Part shown: positions 26,693 through 35,656 of the stretch, in pieces
Layout of the letters: each line of letters opens with the position of its first letter
Numbering within the stretch: position 1 is the first letter of the stretch
DNA from: Rhodovastum atsumiense
Lineage (GTDB): Bacteria > Pseudomonadota > Alphaproteobacteria > Acetobacterales > Acetobacteraceae
Assembly: GCF_937425535.1 (NCBI RefSeq)
Contig: NZ_OW485601.1
Span: forward strand, 5,253,501-5,317,500
Direction: 5' to 3'
DNA: 64,000 bases
Notes under the pieces: generated by a model
Seen by the model: only the letters and a program-made list of their open reading frames with translations
Told to the model about the DNA's origin: nothing
Databases searched by the model: none
Made by a program: the position numbers and the translations under genes

Positions 26693-27478
26693 ATGGATCT
26701 CGGACTGAGCGGCAAGCGGGTTCTGGTTCTCGGCGCGAGCCAGGGGCTGGGCGAGGCGATCGCCAAGGGGTTTCTCGCCGAAGGGGCGCCGGTGATCGCG
26801 GCCGCGCGTTCGGTGGAGAAGATCGAGGCCTGGCGCGCGGTGTTGCCGCAGGAGCAGGCGGCGCGGTGCCGCGTGATCGCGGTGGATCTCGCCGATCCGG
26901 CCAGCGTCGCCGCCCTTGCCGATACGGTGCTGGCCGAAGGTGGCGTCGATGTGCTGATCAACAACGGCGGCGGCCCCGCCCCGGGCGGGGTGCTGGCGCA
27001 GGGGCCGCAGGTCTGGGCCTCCGCCTTCGCGGCCATGGCGGAATCGCTGTTCGTGCTGACGGCGCGGCTGATCGAGCCGATGCTGCAACGCGGCTGGGGC
27101 CGGATCATCACCGTCGGCAGTTCGGGCGTCGAGCAGCCGATTCCGACGCTCGCGGTTTCCAACACCATCCGTGCCAGTGTCGCGGGCTGGTCGAAGTCGC
27201 TTGCCACCGAAGTGGCCGGGCGCGGCGTCACGGTGAACATGCTGCTGCCGGGTCGTATCGCCACCCCGCGCGTGGCCAGCCTGGACGCTACCCGCGCGGC
27301 CCGTGCCGGCCTGGACGTGGAGGAAGTGCGGCGCCAGTCGATGGCGGAGATCCCCGCCGGTCGCTATGGCCGTCCGGAGGAATTCGCCGCCGTGGCCGTG
27401 TTCCTGGCGAGCGAGCAGGCCGGCTACGTCACCGGCAGCATGATCCGCGTCGATGGTGGCATGATCCGCGCGGTCTGA
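26693..27478 (+). CDS. SDR-family oxidoreductase with degenerate catalytic site
   Basis: A 261-residue Rossmann-fold protein, 16 bases after the lyase gene, with AGGAGG upstream of the ATG. The cofactor motif GASQGLG (about 14-20) and NNGG (about 90) are present, and VGSS supplies the catalytic serine. The YxxxK of classical SDRs is absent: the aligned stretch reads SNTIR. Such members form a known subgroup of ketoacyl-reductase-like SDRs with an imperfect tetrad. It may reduce or oxidise the product of the upstream lyase, or have lost classical catalysis. Confidence 0.85.
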   Translation: MDLGLSGKRVLVLGASQGLGEAIAKGFLAEGAPVIAAARSVEKIEAWRAVLPQEQAARCRVIAVDLADPASVAALADTVLAEGGVDVLINNGGGPAPGGVLAQGPQVWASAFAAMAESLFVLTARLIEPMLQRGWGRIITVGSSGVEQPIPTLAVSNTIRASVAGWSKSLATEVAGRGVTVNMLLPGRIATPRVASLDATRAARAGLDVEEVRRQSMAEIPAGRYGRPEEFAAVAVFLASEQAGYVTGSMIRVDGGMIRAV

Positions 27479-27483
27479 GCGTC

Positions 27484-27622
27484 CCCAATCCCGCAGCGTC
27501 TGCCGGTCCATCCCGCCGGCGGCCGCTGCCTCGGCCTGCGCAGCACCTTCCAGAACCATCGCATGGGCCCGCAGGCGATACGCCCGGCCCATGCCCCCTC
27601 TGGTCGCTTGATCCTGGGCCAA
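27484..27622 (-). pseudogene. N-terminal relic of an IS630-type transposase
   Basis: On the minus strand from 27622 the frame gives a recognisable IS630 helix-turn-helix region: RLRAHAMVLEGAAQAEA then GGMDRQTLRDW. It ends at the SDR stop region without the rest of the protein. It is a truncated relic, not a gene. Confidence 0.6.
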
Positions 27623-27714
27623 TGCTCAGAGATCGGAACCGATGCCCCGGAGTGCGGCCATTGAGAGCAGCGCATCCCAAGGTATCGATCGGTTCTGGTC
27701 AACGAGCATTGGTA

Positions 27715-28846
27715 AACCCCAACTCCGTGAGAATCTGCTTGCCTTGGGGGAGCGAGCTTGATTCGCTCCTTCCATGACGGGTGACATCCTGCCCCCTGCG
27801 GACCGGGCGCATTTCCTGGCGATGATGCGTCGGCAGACGAACAGCGCGGTGCACCGACGGATGAACGCGCTGCTGCTGCTCGACGATGGCTGGACTGCCG
27901 AGCGGGTGGCGGAGGCGCTGTTCATTGACGCGGAGACGGTACGGGAGCATCGGCGGCGCTACGCGCTGGAGGGCCGGACAGGCATCGAGCGGCTAGCCTA
28001 TGAAGGGCACGCCCCGGCCCTGACCGAGGCGCAGATGGCCGAGTTGGCGACGGAACTGTCGGCCCGGCTGTATCTGACGGCGAAAGCGGTCTGCGGCTTC
28101 GTGGCGGCGCGTTTCGGTATCACCTACACGCCGCATGCGATGGCGAAACTGCTGGTGCGCATGGGCTTTGTCTGGAAGCGGCCGAAATGCGTGCCTGCCA
28201 AGGCGGATGCCGAGGCACAACGGGCTTTCCTGGCGCAGACGCTGGCGCCGCTGATGGCCATCGCCGAGGCGAACCCGGCACAGCCGCTCTATTTCGTCGA
28301 TGCGACACACCCGGCTTACGACGCCCATCCCGCCTGCGGCTGGATCCGGCGTGGCGAGACGCGGATGCTCAAGAGCAACCACGGGCGGGTGAACGTGACG
28401 CTGGCGGGTGCGCTGAGCTGGCCTGGCCGTGAGGTGGTAACCCGCGAGGCCAAGAAGATGACCGGCCCGGAGATGGTGGCGTTCTTCGCCGAACTCGCGG
28501 CCCGCCATCCGACGGCAACGGCCATCACCCTGGTGCTCGACAATGCCACCTATAACCGGGCGAGGGTGGTACGCGACTGGCTGGCGACCGAAGATGGGCA
28601 TCGGATCAAGCTGGTCTACCTGCCGCCCTATGCGCCGAACCTCAACCTGATCGAGCGCTTCTGGTGGTTTTTCAAGAAGCACGCGCTATGGAACGTCTAT
28701 TATCCCACGTTTGCCGACTTCAAAGCCGGGATCATTGACTTCTTCAGCGACATCGGCCGCTGGAAGAACGACCTCCTGTCGCTCATCACCGATCGCTTCC
28801 ACTTCATCGACGCGCAACAAACACAGATTTCATCCGCGTAGGGGTT
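27715..28846 (+). mobile_element. Intact IS630-family insertion sequence, about 1.13 kb
   Basis: The element carries one full transposase gene. Its ends are imperfect inverted repeats beginning AACCCC: 27715-27737 and 28824-28846 match at 16 of 23 positions when one is reverse-complemented. Both ends are directly flanked by TA (27713-27714 and 28847-28848), the target duplication expected of IS630/Tc1-mariner elements. The right end overlaps the last codon of the transposase gene. It inserted beside relics of related elements. Confidence 0.85.
27774..28841 (+). CDS. IS630-family DDE transposase
   Basis: A 355-residue transposase with N-terminal winged-helix segments (about 30-130) and the DDE catalytic triad D176 (YFVDATHP), D256 (LVLDNATYN) and E294 (LNLIERFWWFFKK). 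The full length and intact motifs suggest it is active. The TAG stop at 28839-28841 lies inside the right terminal repeat. Confidence 0.93.
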   Translation: MTGDILPPADRAHFLAMMRRQTNSAVHRRMNALLLLDDGWTAERVAEALFIDAETVREHRRRYALEGRTGIERLAYEGHAPALTEAQMAELATELSARLYLTAKAVCGFVAARFGITYTPHAMAKLLVRMGFVWKRPKCVPAKADAEAQRAFLAQTLAPLMAIAEANPAQPLYFVDATHPAYDAHPACGWIRRGETRMLKSNHGRVNVTLAGALSWPGREVVTREAKKMTGPEMVAFFAELAARHPTATAITLVLDNATYNRARVVRDWLATEDGHRIKLVYLPPYAPNLNLIERFWWFFKKHALWNVYYPTFADFKAGIIDFFSDIGRWKNDLLSLITDRFHFIDAQQTQISSA

Positions 28847-28848
28847 TA

Positions 28849-29030
28849 TCAGGCGGCATGCCGGTTCGCAGCCACATCGCGTTTCAGACTTTTCCACAAC
28901 TGATCTATCGCATTCAGCTCCGGCCACTGCTTCGGCAGCCCACGCCGTAGAAGATCAACAACTCGCTGCAGCCCTTCCTGAGCCAACGCGGGATGGCCCG
29001 CCGAGCAGGCAATCGGGCACCTGAGAAGGT
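28849..29030 (-). pseudogene. C-terminal relic of a second IS630-type transposase
   Basis: Read on the minus strand, the frame ending at the TGA of 28849-28851 encodes GLPKQWPELNAIDQLW followed by SLKRDVAANRH, the end of an IS630-type transposase. The catalytic glutamate position reads D. Its 3' end is formed by the junction with the intact IS630 element; the upstream part is missing. Confidence 0.65.
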
Positions 29031-29132
29031 TTACAGGCCGCGGTTCACGACATTGCCGAGGAAGATGATGGTTGCCGGAAGATTATGCCGGGAGGCGTCG
29101 GCACGCAGATGTGGATCGATATAATCTCAACA

Positions 29133-31508
29133 CTATTCGCGCACCACGTAAGTATAAAATCGCATCGAGCCGTTTGCCTCGTGCTCCCGGTACACACCCT
29201 GAATTTCCGTCTCGAAGCCGGGGAACAGGTTGGCGGCACACTCGAACACGCGCAGATACTCGATCATCGGCTGGGCGCGCTCGTCCAGGCGCTCGCCCGG
29301 GACAATGGTGGCGATGCCGGGAGGATAGACCAACATCAACGTCGCGGCGATTCGCCCGGAGATGCAGTCGATAGGCAGGTAATCGACGTTGTTGCGCACC
29401 AGCTGGCGCACTGCCTCGTCCGGCTTCATCGCGATCGTGGGGAAGTGGCGCTTGCGGAACTGCAGCCGCTGCAACCGGCCGAGCTGGCGGTCGCGGTAGA
29501 AGCCATGCATTTCCGCGCACAGGTCACGCAGACCGACCCCATCATAGCGCGGGCTGCGGCGGCGTACCAGCTCAGGCATAACCTCCAGCAGCGGCGCGTT
29601 GTCGTCGTGCAGCTTTTTGAAGGTGACCAGCCAGCTCAACAGCGTGCCGGCCTTGCTCGACTCAACGCCGGGGGTGAGCAAGAACAGGATGCTGTGCAGG
29701 TCGTTCTTTTCCGCGACAATGCGATTCTCGCGCAGGTATTCCGCCAGCACCGGGGCCGGCACGCCATGCGCTTGATACTCGCTGGTCTGCCGGTCGATGC
29801 CGGGGGTCAGCAGCGTCAGCTTGTTAGGGTCGGTCATGGCATAGCCTGGCGCCACGTGCGCGAAGCCGTGCCACGCGTCTCCAGGGTTGAGCAGCCAATA
29901 TTGCGGATCCGTGGCGAGGTCGTCAGTCGGCACCTGTTCCCAGGGTGTGGGCACCGCGACTTCCCCGTCGCCGCGCCACATGACCACCTCGGGCACGAAC
30001 GGCTCAAAAAACCAACGTCGCGCCGCATCGGTCTCTTTTTCCGCGAATTCGCGCCGGATCGCCCGCATTTTCTTGCGCAGCTCGATGCCCAACCGGATGG
30101 TATCGTCCCATAGCACCTCGCCCTGCCGTCCCTTCATCATGTGGGCGCCGACATCCAGCGAGGCAAACAGCGGGTAGAATGGCGAGGTGCTGGCATGCAG
30201 CAGAAACATTTCGTTAAAGCGCCGGTGCCCCAGCCGACGCGGTTGGTCCGCGATGTGACGATCGCGAACGTGGATCTGTGAGGTCTGCGACAGGCCGGCA
30301 AGTTGCTTGTGCGCAGACTGGGTGGCGATAATACCAGGCTGCGTTTCATTCAGGCCGCGCAGGCCCATGGCGTAGCGGCCCCGATAGAGCGGGTGGAACT
30401 TCATAAAGCCCGCCCATGCCTCATCGAAGACGATATAGTCGCAGAGTGGGCCCAGCTTCTGAAGGATCAGTTCGGCGCTGATGATGGTGCCATCGTAGGT
30501 ACACTGCTCGATCACTGCCACCCGAAAGGGTCGCGGGCGCTGCCACGCGTCGGGGTCGGTGACCAGAGGGTGGCAACGAATACATTCGCGGATGCGCGTC
30601 TCGTCCAGTGCCTCGGCATCGATCGGTCCGATCAGGCCATAGGCGTTACGGTCGGTCTCCAGGTAGACTGGAATGCCGCCGCCCAGAAACAGCGCACCGT
30701 GGTGAGCGGCCTTGTGATTGTTACGGTCAAACAGCACCAGGTCACCTTCGGCCACCAGCGCCTGCAATGCGATCTTATTCGAGGTGGAGGTACCGTTGAG
30801 CACGAAATAGGTCCGTTCGGCACCGAAGATCCGCGCGGCTTCCCGTTGCGCGGCGAGGGCTGGTCCTTCGTGCGTCAATAGGTCACCAAGATCGAGCACC
30901 GAGTTATCGAGGTCGTCGCGGAACACTGCCTCGCCGAGATGCTCGACGAAGATCCGTCCGATCGGACTGCGGCCATAGAATATGCCGCCATTATGGCCCG
31001 GGCAGGTCCACAACTGGTTCCCTTCCTCGGCATAGTCCACCAAAGCGCCGAAGAATGGAGTCTTCAGCGTCTCGGCGTAGTTACGTAACCGTCCAACTAA
31101 GTTCTTGGCGATGAACTCAGGCGTTTCTTCTGCAAGAAAAACATAGCCGTCCACGTCGTTCAGGACTTCGACCGGGATATCCTCCAGGCGCTTGCGGCGC
31201 ACCAGAATGAGAATGGGGACGTCCAGGCCGCGTTTGCGTACCAGAGCGATCAGGGCGGCAGCGCGGCCAAGCGCACCTCCCTTTCCCCAATCCACAACGA
31301 TGCAGCCAATGGCTGCATCGGTGCGGATCGCCAGTTCCGCATCGTCCGGCCGGTGAGCACGCACGACTTGAAAACCAAGACGCTCGATATTCGAGATGAT
31401 CTCATGCAGCCGCTGGCCCTCTAGCTTCCCACCATCGAATGCTGGAGCACAGACCAGAAACTTGAAGCGACGGTGGTAGTCCAGGGGAAATCTCCTATGG
31501 AACGCCAA
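29133..31508 (-). CDS. Orn/Lys/Arg decarboxylase, PLP fold type I
   Basis: A 790-residue-class decarboxylase, full length. Domain order: N-terminal wing/response-regulator-like domain (about 15-145), PLP domain with TCPGHNGG near 170, FDEAWAGF near 361-368 and the PLP lysine K401 (TQSAHKQLAG), then the C-terminal domain. FDEAW plus PLYRGRYAM is closer to arginine decarboxylases, but substrate cannot be fixed; ornithine or lysine remain possible. The frame opens with TTG at 31508. A CTG at 31484 has a well-placed AGGAG about 7 bases upstream and looks the better start, giving about 783 residues. Base composition is lower in GC than the neighbours, and IS relics lie on both sides, so horizontal gain is likely. 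Confidence 0.88.
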   Translation of the reverse strand: MAFHRRFPLDYHRRFKFLVCAPAFDGGKLEGQRLHEIISNIERLGFQVVRAHRPDDAELAIRTDAAIGCIVVDWGKGGALGRAAALIALVRKRGLDVPILILVRRKRLEDIPVEVLNDVDGYVFLAEETPEFIAKNLVGRLRNYAETLKTPFFGALVDYAEEGNQLWTCPGHNGGIFYGRSPIGRIFVEHLGEAVFRDDLDNSVLDLGDLLTHEGPALAAQREAARIFGAERTYFVLNGTSTSNKIALQALVAEGDLVLFDRNNHKAAHHGALFLGGGIPVYLETDRNAYGLIGPIDAEALDETRIRECIRCHPLVTDPDAWQRPRPFRVAVIEQCTYDGTIISAELILQKLGPLCDYIVFDEAWAGFMKFHPLYRGRYAMGLRGLNETQPGIIATQSAHKQLAGLSQTSQIHVRDRHIADQPRRLGHRRFNEMFLLHASTSPFYPLFASLDVGAHMMKGRQGEVLWDDTIRLGIELRKKMRAIRREFAEKETDAARRWFFEPFVPEVVMWRGDGEVAVPTPWEQVPTDDLATDPQYWLLNPGDAWHGFAHVAPGYAMTDPNKLTLLTPGIDRQTSEYQAHGVPAPVLAEYLRENRIVAEKNDLHSILFLLTPGVESSKAGTLLSWLVTFKKLHDDNAPLLEVMPELVRRRSPRYDGVGLRDLCAEMHGFYRDRQLGRLQRLQFRKRHFPTIAMKPDEAVRQLVRNNVDYLPIDCISGRIAATLMLVYPPGIATIVPGERLDERAQPMIEYLRVFECAANLFPGFETEIQGVYREHEANGSMRFYTYVVRE

Positions 31509-31962
31509 TGATGAGAATAGGTCTGCATAGCGGCTGTCGCAACTATTGTCGAACCGACTGCTGTGGCCCGATCGTCATTTCTCGCTGCTTCCGTGGGTTG
31601 CCGGCGTCACCGCAGGGGGCGTCGTCATTCCTGGGTAACCCGGTTTTGCCGTTCCCGCTGTGCGTCAAGCGATGCAAGCCACGAGGTCGCCCTGAGACCA
31701 GATAGAAATGGAGTGGGCATAAAATACTCGTGCGCTGGGACCGGCTTCTGGTCCGGCTGCAGCCGCCGCCATGGGAAATGCCTCTCGTTTGGGAGGCGGG
31801 ACGCACAGGCGATCATTTTGGTTGTTATTCTCTCTTTGCGGGTGGCCTGGATCTCGCCGTTGTGTGGACGCGGGAGCTGATGGCGACGGTCGGAGCACAG
31901 ACGGGCATTGTCAAACTATCGGCATCTAGTGTCATGATTGTGAATTTCCTGCGATTCTGGTG
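31509..31962. other. Gene-free stretch upstream of the decarboxylase
   Basis: About 450 bases of lower GC than average. Short frames exist on both strands but none has a recognisable product or a good ribosome site. It may hold the decarboxylase promoter and the decayed left end of an IS element, given the transposase relic that follows. Confidence 0.35.
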
Positions 31963-32270
31963 ATGGGCAAGGTTGCGGTAGCGATCGAGTTGACGGCGGT
32001 GGAGCGGCGGAAGTTGGAATCGCAGGCGCGGACGCACAAGGCCGGACAGGCGATGGCACAGCGGGGCGGGAAAACAAGGCGATCGCCCCGGGACGCCGCG
32101 CAAGATCGGTGATGACGCGATTGCCGAGACCATTCGGCTGCCCCTGGAAGCGACGCCGTCCGATGCCACGCACTGGTCGCTGCGCTCGAGGGCAAAGCGG
32201 TGGGCTACGCGCCGTCGACCATCCACCGCATCTGGCGGGCCTTCGGACTGTGCCGAGCCACGCGATGCCG
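31963..32270 (+). pseudogene. Frameshifted IS630-type transposase relic
   Basis: The frame starts well (MGKVAVAIELTAVERRKLES) then needs at least two frame changes: PGTPRKIGDDAIAETIR, THWSLRS and GYAPSTIHRIWRAFGL follow in other frames. These are blocks from the N-terminal half of a common IS630-type transposase. An internal deletion is also implied after about residue 34, and the catalytic half is missing. Confidence 0.7.
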
Positions 32271-32286
32271 GTGCGATTCATCGGCG

Positions 32287-32309
32287 TCGGACAGCGCGAT
32301 GCTGTCCGA
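32287..32309. repeat. Perfect hairpin after the transposase relic
   Basis: TCGGACAGC (32287-32295) pairs with GCTGTCCGA (32301-32309) around a 5-base loop. It lies in the 184-base gap between the relic and the 3' end of the mutarotase gene, where it could stop transcription of the sulfo-sugar operon; no T-run follows. Nothing else was recognised in that gap. Confidence 0.35.
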
Positions 32310-32454
32310 TCCCGACATCGTGAAAAGAAGTGATGATGGAGATACAGGTTTTCCGGAAGTCATGCCTGGTCATGGCAATGCAAATCGTTGCCGGCGTCGG
32401 ACATGGCGGCATCCGGCGCCGGCAATCGAACAGGCCAGCCAGACTCGACTCAGG

Positions 32455-33369
32455 TCACGCCGTGCCCTTGATCACCCACTGAGTCCTCACCATCAGGGGC
32501 GCCCCAGGCAGTACCAGCCGGGGCGCGGTGTTCACGCCGTCCGGTGGTCCCGAAAGCGGTTCGACGCAGGTGGCATCGGGCTGCTTGTCAAACACCACCA
32601 TCGACGCGACATCGGCGCCCATGTCCAGCACCAGCCGATCCGGCCAGAGCAGGCGCGCCTGCATCCGGTTGGCGAAACCGAAGCAATCATCCCAGGGACC
32701 GGGGCGCGGCGGGATACGCCGGCCGGTCGGCAACTCGTCCGTGCCCGGCTCCTCCTGCCAGTCGGCGGCGAAATCGACCCGCAGCCGCGTCGCTTCCTCT
32801 CCCGGCGGCACGGGGCCGCTTTCCCCGGCGGCGCCGAGCCATTTGCGGAACCAGGGATGCCAGCCCGCCGCGGCGGGAAAGGCGACATCCCGGGCCGCCA
32901 CCGTCAGCGTCATCTCCAGCGCTTCCGGTCGCAGCGTGACCCGCTGCGTCACCTCGCCCGGCCAGGGCCATGGTTTGGTCAGCCCGAAACGCAGCAGCGC
33001 CGACTGCCCGTCGGCGTCCACCACCTCCCAGGGGGCGAAGCAGGCCATGCCGTGCAGGGCGTGCGGCGGCTTGTTTACCGGCAGCACATGGGTCTGCCCG
33101 GCATGGCCCAGCCTGCCTTCACGCAGCCGCCCGACCCAGGGGATCATCGGGAAGCACCCGTACTGGAAGGCGCGGCGCTCCGGTGTCCAGGGGCGCAGCA
33201 ACTCCACCCCGCCGGCGGCGAGCGAGACCAGCCGCCCGCCATCAGCCGGGCAGAGCGTGGCCGAGAGCGACCCGGCGGCGAGGCGCAGCATCTCTCCGCG
33301 CGGCCCTGGCCAGGGGGCGTCGAAGGCCTGGCGCACGGCGAGGTACGGATTGGCGGGCAGGGCGGTCAT
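32455..33369 (-). CDS. Aldose 1-epimerase-family mutarotase (YihR-like)
   Basis: A 304-residue galactose-mutarotase-like protein from the ATG at 33369. It has the FPMIPWVGRLREG block near 85, the HALHGMACFAPWEV block with the conserved histidine near 110, and GWHPWFRK near 175, the usual pattern of this superfamily. It interconverts anomers of an aldose. As last gene of an operon with YihT- and YihV-like enzymes, it is likely a sulfoquinovose mutarotase; that is inference. The start overlaps the MHS carrier stop by 4 bases (ATGA). Confidence 0.8.
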   Translation of the reverse strand: MTALPANPYLAVRQAFDAPWPGPRGEMLRLAAGSLSATLCPADGGRLVSLAAGGVELLRPWTPERRAFQYGCFPMIPWVGRLREGRLGHAGQTHVLPVNKPPHALHGMACFAPWEVVDADGQSALLRFGLTKPWPWPGEVTQRVTLRPEALEMTLTVAARDVAFPAAAGWHPWFRKWLGAAGESGPVPPGEEATRLRVDFAADWQEEPGTDELPTGRRIPPRPGPWDDCFGFANRMQARLLWPDRLVLDMGADVASMVVFDKQPDATCVEPLSGPPDGVNTAPRLVLPGAPLMVRTQWVIKGTA

Positions 33370-34721
33370 GGCATGATCCCCGCATTGGCGAGGCCCGTGG
33401 CGGGCTGCGCGGCCGGGGTTTCCCGGATCAGCAGCACGCAGATGAAGGACAGCAGCGCGACCAGCGCAACATAGCCGGCGACGAGCCAGGGCAGGCCCTC
33501 GCCGAGCCCCAGCAACCAGGCCGCGATCAGCGGCGTCAGCCCGCCCAGGATCGCCGACATCTGGTAGGCGAAGGACAGCCCGGTATAGCGCACCCGCGTG
33601 CCGAACATCTGCGCGAACAGGGTCGGCTGCACCGCGAACATCGCCGTCGGCCCAAGGTTGTAGACCAGGATGAAGGCGAGGCAGACCAGGGCCGCTTCCT
33701 CGCGGCCGAGCAGGGCGAAGAAGGGGAAGATCAGCAGCAGCGTCGCCATCGCTCCGGCCAGGTAGATCTTCCGCTGGCCGACCCGGTCGGACAGCAGTCC
33801 GAACAGCGGGCAGGTGACGATGCCGATTGCCGAGGCGATCAGCATGCCGGTGAGCGGCAGGTCCCGGCCGCGCCCGAGCTGCGTCGCCACATAGGCAATG
33901 CCAAAGGCGTTGACGGTGTTCGACGACACGGTCTCGGCCAGGCGGGCGCCGAGGGCGAGCACGATGTTGCGTGGATGGTGCCGCAGCAGCAGCACGATCG
34001 GCAGCGTTGCCCGGGTTGCCGGCGCCACCGCCTCGCGCGCCCGCGCGGCACGGAAATCGGGTGTTTCCTCGACGTGCAGCCGGATCAGCATGCCCACCAC
34101 CAGCATCACCGCCGACAGCAGGAACGGCACTCGCCAACCCCAGGACAGGAAGGTCGCCTCGCTCATCGTGCCGGCGCAGAGCGCGAATACGCCGGTGGCC
34201 AGCATGATGCCGGCCGAGGCCGCGGTCTGTGGCAGCGAACCGAGGAAGCCACGCCGGTGCGCGGGGGCCGATTCGATCGTCATCAGCGCCGCGCCGCCAT
34301 ACTCGCCGCCCAGGCCGAAGCCCTGGATCAGCCGCAGCATCACCAGCAGTGCCGGGGCCAGCAGGCCGACGTCGTGATAGGTGGGCAGCACCCCGATCAG
34401 GAAAGTGGAGCCACCGGTGATCAGCAGGGTGGCGATCAGGGTCGCCTTGCGCCCGACCAGGTCGCCGTAATGGCCGAACACCAGGCCACCGATCGGGCGG
34501 GCGAAGAATCCCACGCCGAAGGTGGCGAAGGCGGCGATGGTGGCGGTGCCGGGGTCGGAGGCAGGGAAGAACAGACGGCCGAACACCAGCCCCGCGGCGG
34601 TGCCGAAGATGAAGAAGTCATACCATTCGAGCAGTGCCCCGGCGAAGCTCGCGGCGACCACGCGCCGCAATTGCCGCGTCGTGAGCTCGGGTGCCGTGCC
34701 GTCGATGTGGCTCGTGGACAC
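33366..34721 (-). CDS. MHS-family MFS transporter
   Basis: A 451-residue carrier with about 12 membrane segments. The metabolite:H+ symporter signatures are clear: LEWYDFFIFG near 31-40, RPIGGLVFGHYGDLVGRK near 75-92 and the second loop GLLSDRVGQRK. MHS carriers take up organic acids and osmolytes. Here it may import a sulfo-sugar or export a C3 sulfonate product. A gap of 56 bases separates it from the upstream dehydrogenase gene. Confidence 0.9.
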   Translation of the reverse strand: MSTSHIDGTAPELTTRQLRRVVAASFAGALLEWYDFFIFGTAAGLVFGRLFFPASDPGTATIAAFATFGVGFFARPIGGLVFGHYGDLVGRKATLIATLLITGGSTFLIGVLPTYHDVGLLAPALLVMLRLIQGFGLGGEYGGAALMTIESAPAHRRGFLGSLPQTAASAGIMLATGVFALCAGTMSEATFLSWGWRVPFLLSAVMLVVGMLIRLHVEETPDFRAARAREAVAPATRATLPIVLLLRHHPRNIVLALGARLAETVSSNTVNAFGIAYVATQLGRGRDLPLTGMLIASAIGIVTCPLFGLLSDRVGQRKIYLAGAMATLLLIFPFFALLGREEAALVCLAFILVYNLGPTAMFAVQPTLFAQMFGTRVRYTGLSFAYQMSAILGGLTPLIAAWLLGLGEGLPWLVAGYVALVALLSFICVLLIRETPAAQPATGLANAGIMP

Positions 34722-34777
34722 CGGGAATCCTCCTGTGGTGCGGGGGCCGGTCGATGCCGGCCCCCGTCATTGTCGTT

Positions 34778-35656
34778 TCAGGCCGGACGCGGCCCGAGCG
34801 GCACCGCCACCGCCGCGGCGTCCTGCGCGCCGAGCCCGGCGGCACGGGCGAGGGAGAAGACCGACAGCGCGGCCGCCGCCACCGGCGTCGGCACGCCCCG
34901 GCGCGCGGCGGTATCGACAGAAAGCCGCACGTCCTTGGTGGCGAGATCCACGGCGAAGCGCGGCGCGAAATCCGCCGCCGCCATCCAGCCAAGCCGGATA
35001 TCGGCCTGCACCGACCAGCCGCCGGTGGTCTTCAGCGCGGCGGTGAAGGTGTCGTCGGCGATGCCGGTGGCACGCGCGAGCTGCAATCCCTCGGCCAGCA
35101 CGACGAGGTTGGTCATGCCGACCAGGTTCGAGATCAGCTTGAACATGGTCGCGCCTTCGGGCGATCCCATGTCGAAGACGGTGCTGGCCATCTGCGCCAG
35201 CACCGGCCGCAGCGTCTCCAGCAACGATGGATCGTCGGCACCAAAGAACACCGGGATCTCGCCCCGCTCGGCCATGGCCGGCGTCTTACCGAGGGTGCAG
35301 GCGGCGAAGCGCGCGCGTCCGCCGGCCGCGACCAGGGTGGCGATGCGCCGCGAGGTCGCCGGATCGACGGTGGACAGATCGACCGCGATCGCGCCCTCGC
35401 GCAGTCGCGCGGCGTGGTCCTGCCAGAACGCCTCGGCCAGTTCCGGCGTGGGCAGGCAGGTGAAGGCGATGTCGGCGCCGGCGATGGCCGCGCCGGCATC
35501 GCCGGCGGCGACCGCGCCCTGTGCCACCGCGCGGGCCACCGCCGCTTCGGCCAGGTCGTGCACCAGCACGCGCCAGGGGCCGGCGGCGAGGCGACGCGCC
35601 ACCGCGCCGCCCATCGCGCCCAGGCCGATGAAGCCGAGAGTCAGAGAGGGAGTCAT
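34778..35656 (-). CDS. Beta-hydroxyacid dehydrogenase, likely sulfolactaldehyde reductase (YihU-like)
   Basis: A 292-residue enzyme of the 3-hydroxyisobutyrate dehydrogenase family from the ATG at 35656. NAD-binding GLGAMG is at 11-16 and the catalytic lysine is K173 in MFKLISN. The substrate loop reads TLGKTPAMAERG (121-132). It resembles the VGRTSANAITG loop of E. coli YihU rather than the SGG or SGSK loops of other family members; the YihU sulfonate-binding arginine is replaced by K124. Expected reaction: 3-sulfolactaldehyde + NADH to 2,3-dihydroxypropane-1-sulfonate. Assignment rests mainly on the YihT-like aldolase in the same operon. The start overlaps the MFS stop by 4 bases. Confidence 0.75.
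   Translation of the reverse strand: MTPSLTLGFIGLGAMGGAVARRLAAGPWRVLVHDLAEAAVARAVAQGAVAAGDAGAAIAGADIAFTCLPTPELAEAFWQDHAARLREGAIAVDLSTVDPATSRRIATLVAAGGRARFAACTLGKTPAMAERGEIPVFFGADDPSLLETLRPVLAQMASTVFDMGSPEGATMFKLISNLVGMTNLVVLAEGLQLARATGIADDTFTAALKTTGGWSVQADIRLGWMAAADFAPRFAVDLATKDVRLSVDTAARRGVPTPVAAAALSVFSLARAAGLGAQDAAAVAVPLGPRPA

Noticed and set aside
27626..27925. Minus-strand frame across the left IS630 end
   Set aside because: Crosses the element boundary and has no similarity I recognise; likely chance.
31509..31962. Possible gene upstream of the decarboxylase
   Set aside because: Several short frames on both strands, none with a start signal or recognisable product.
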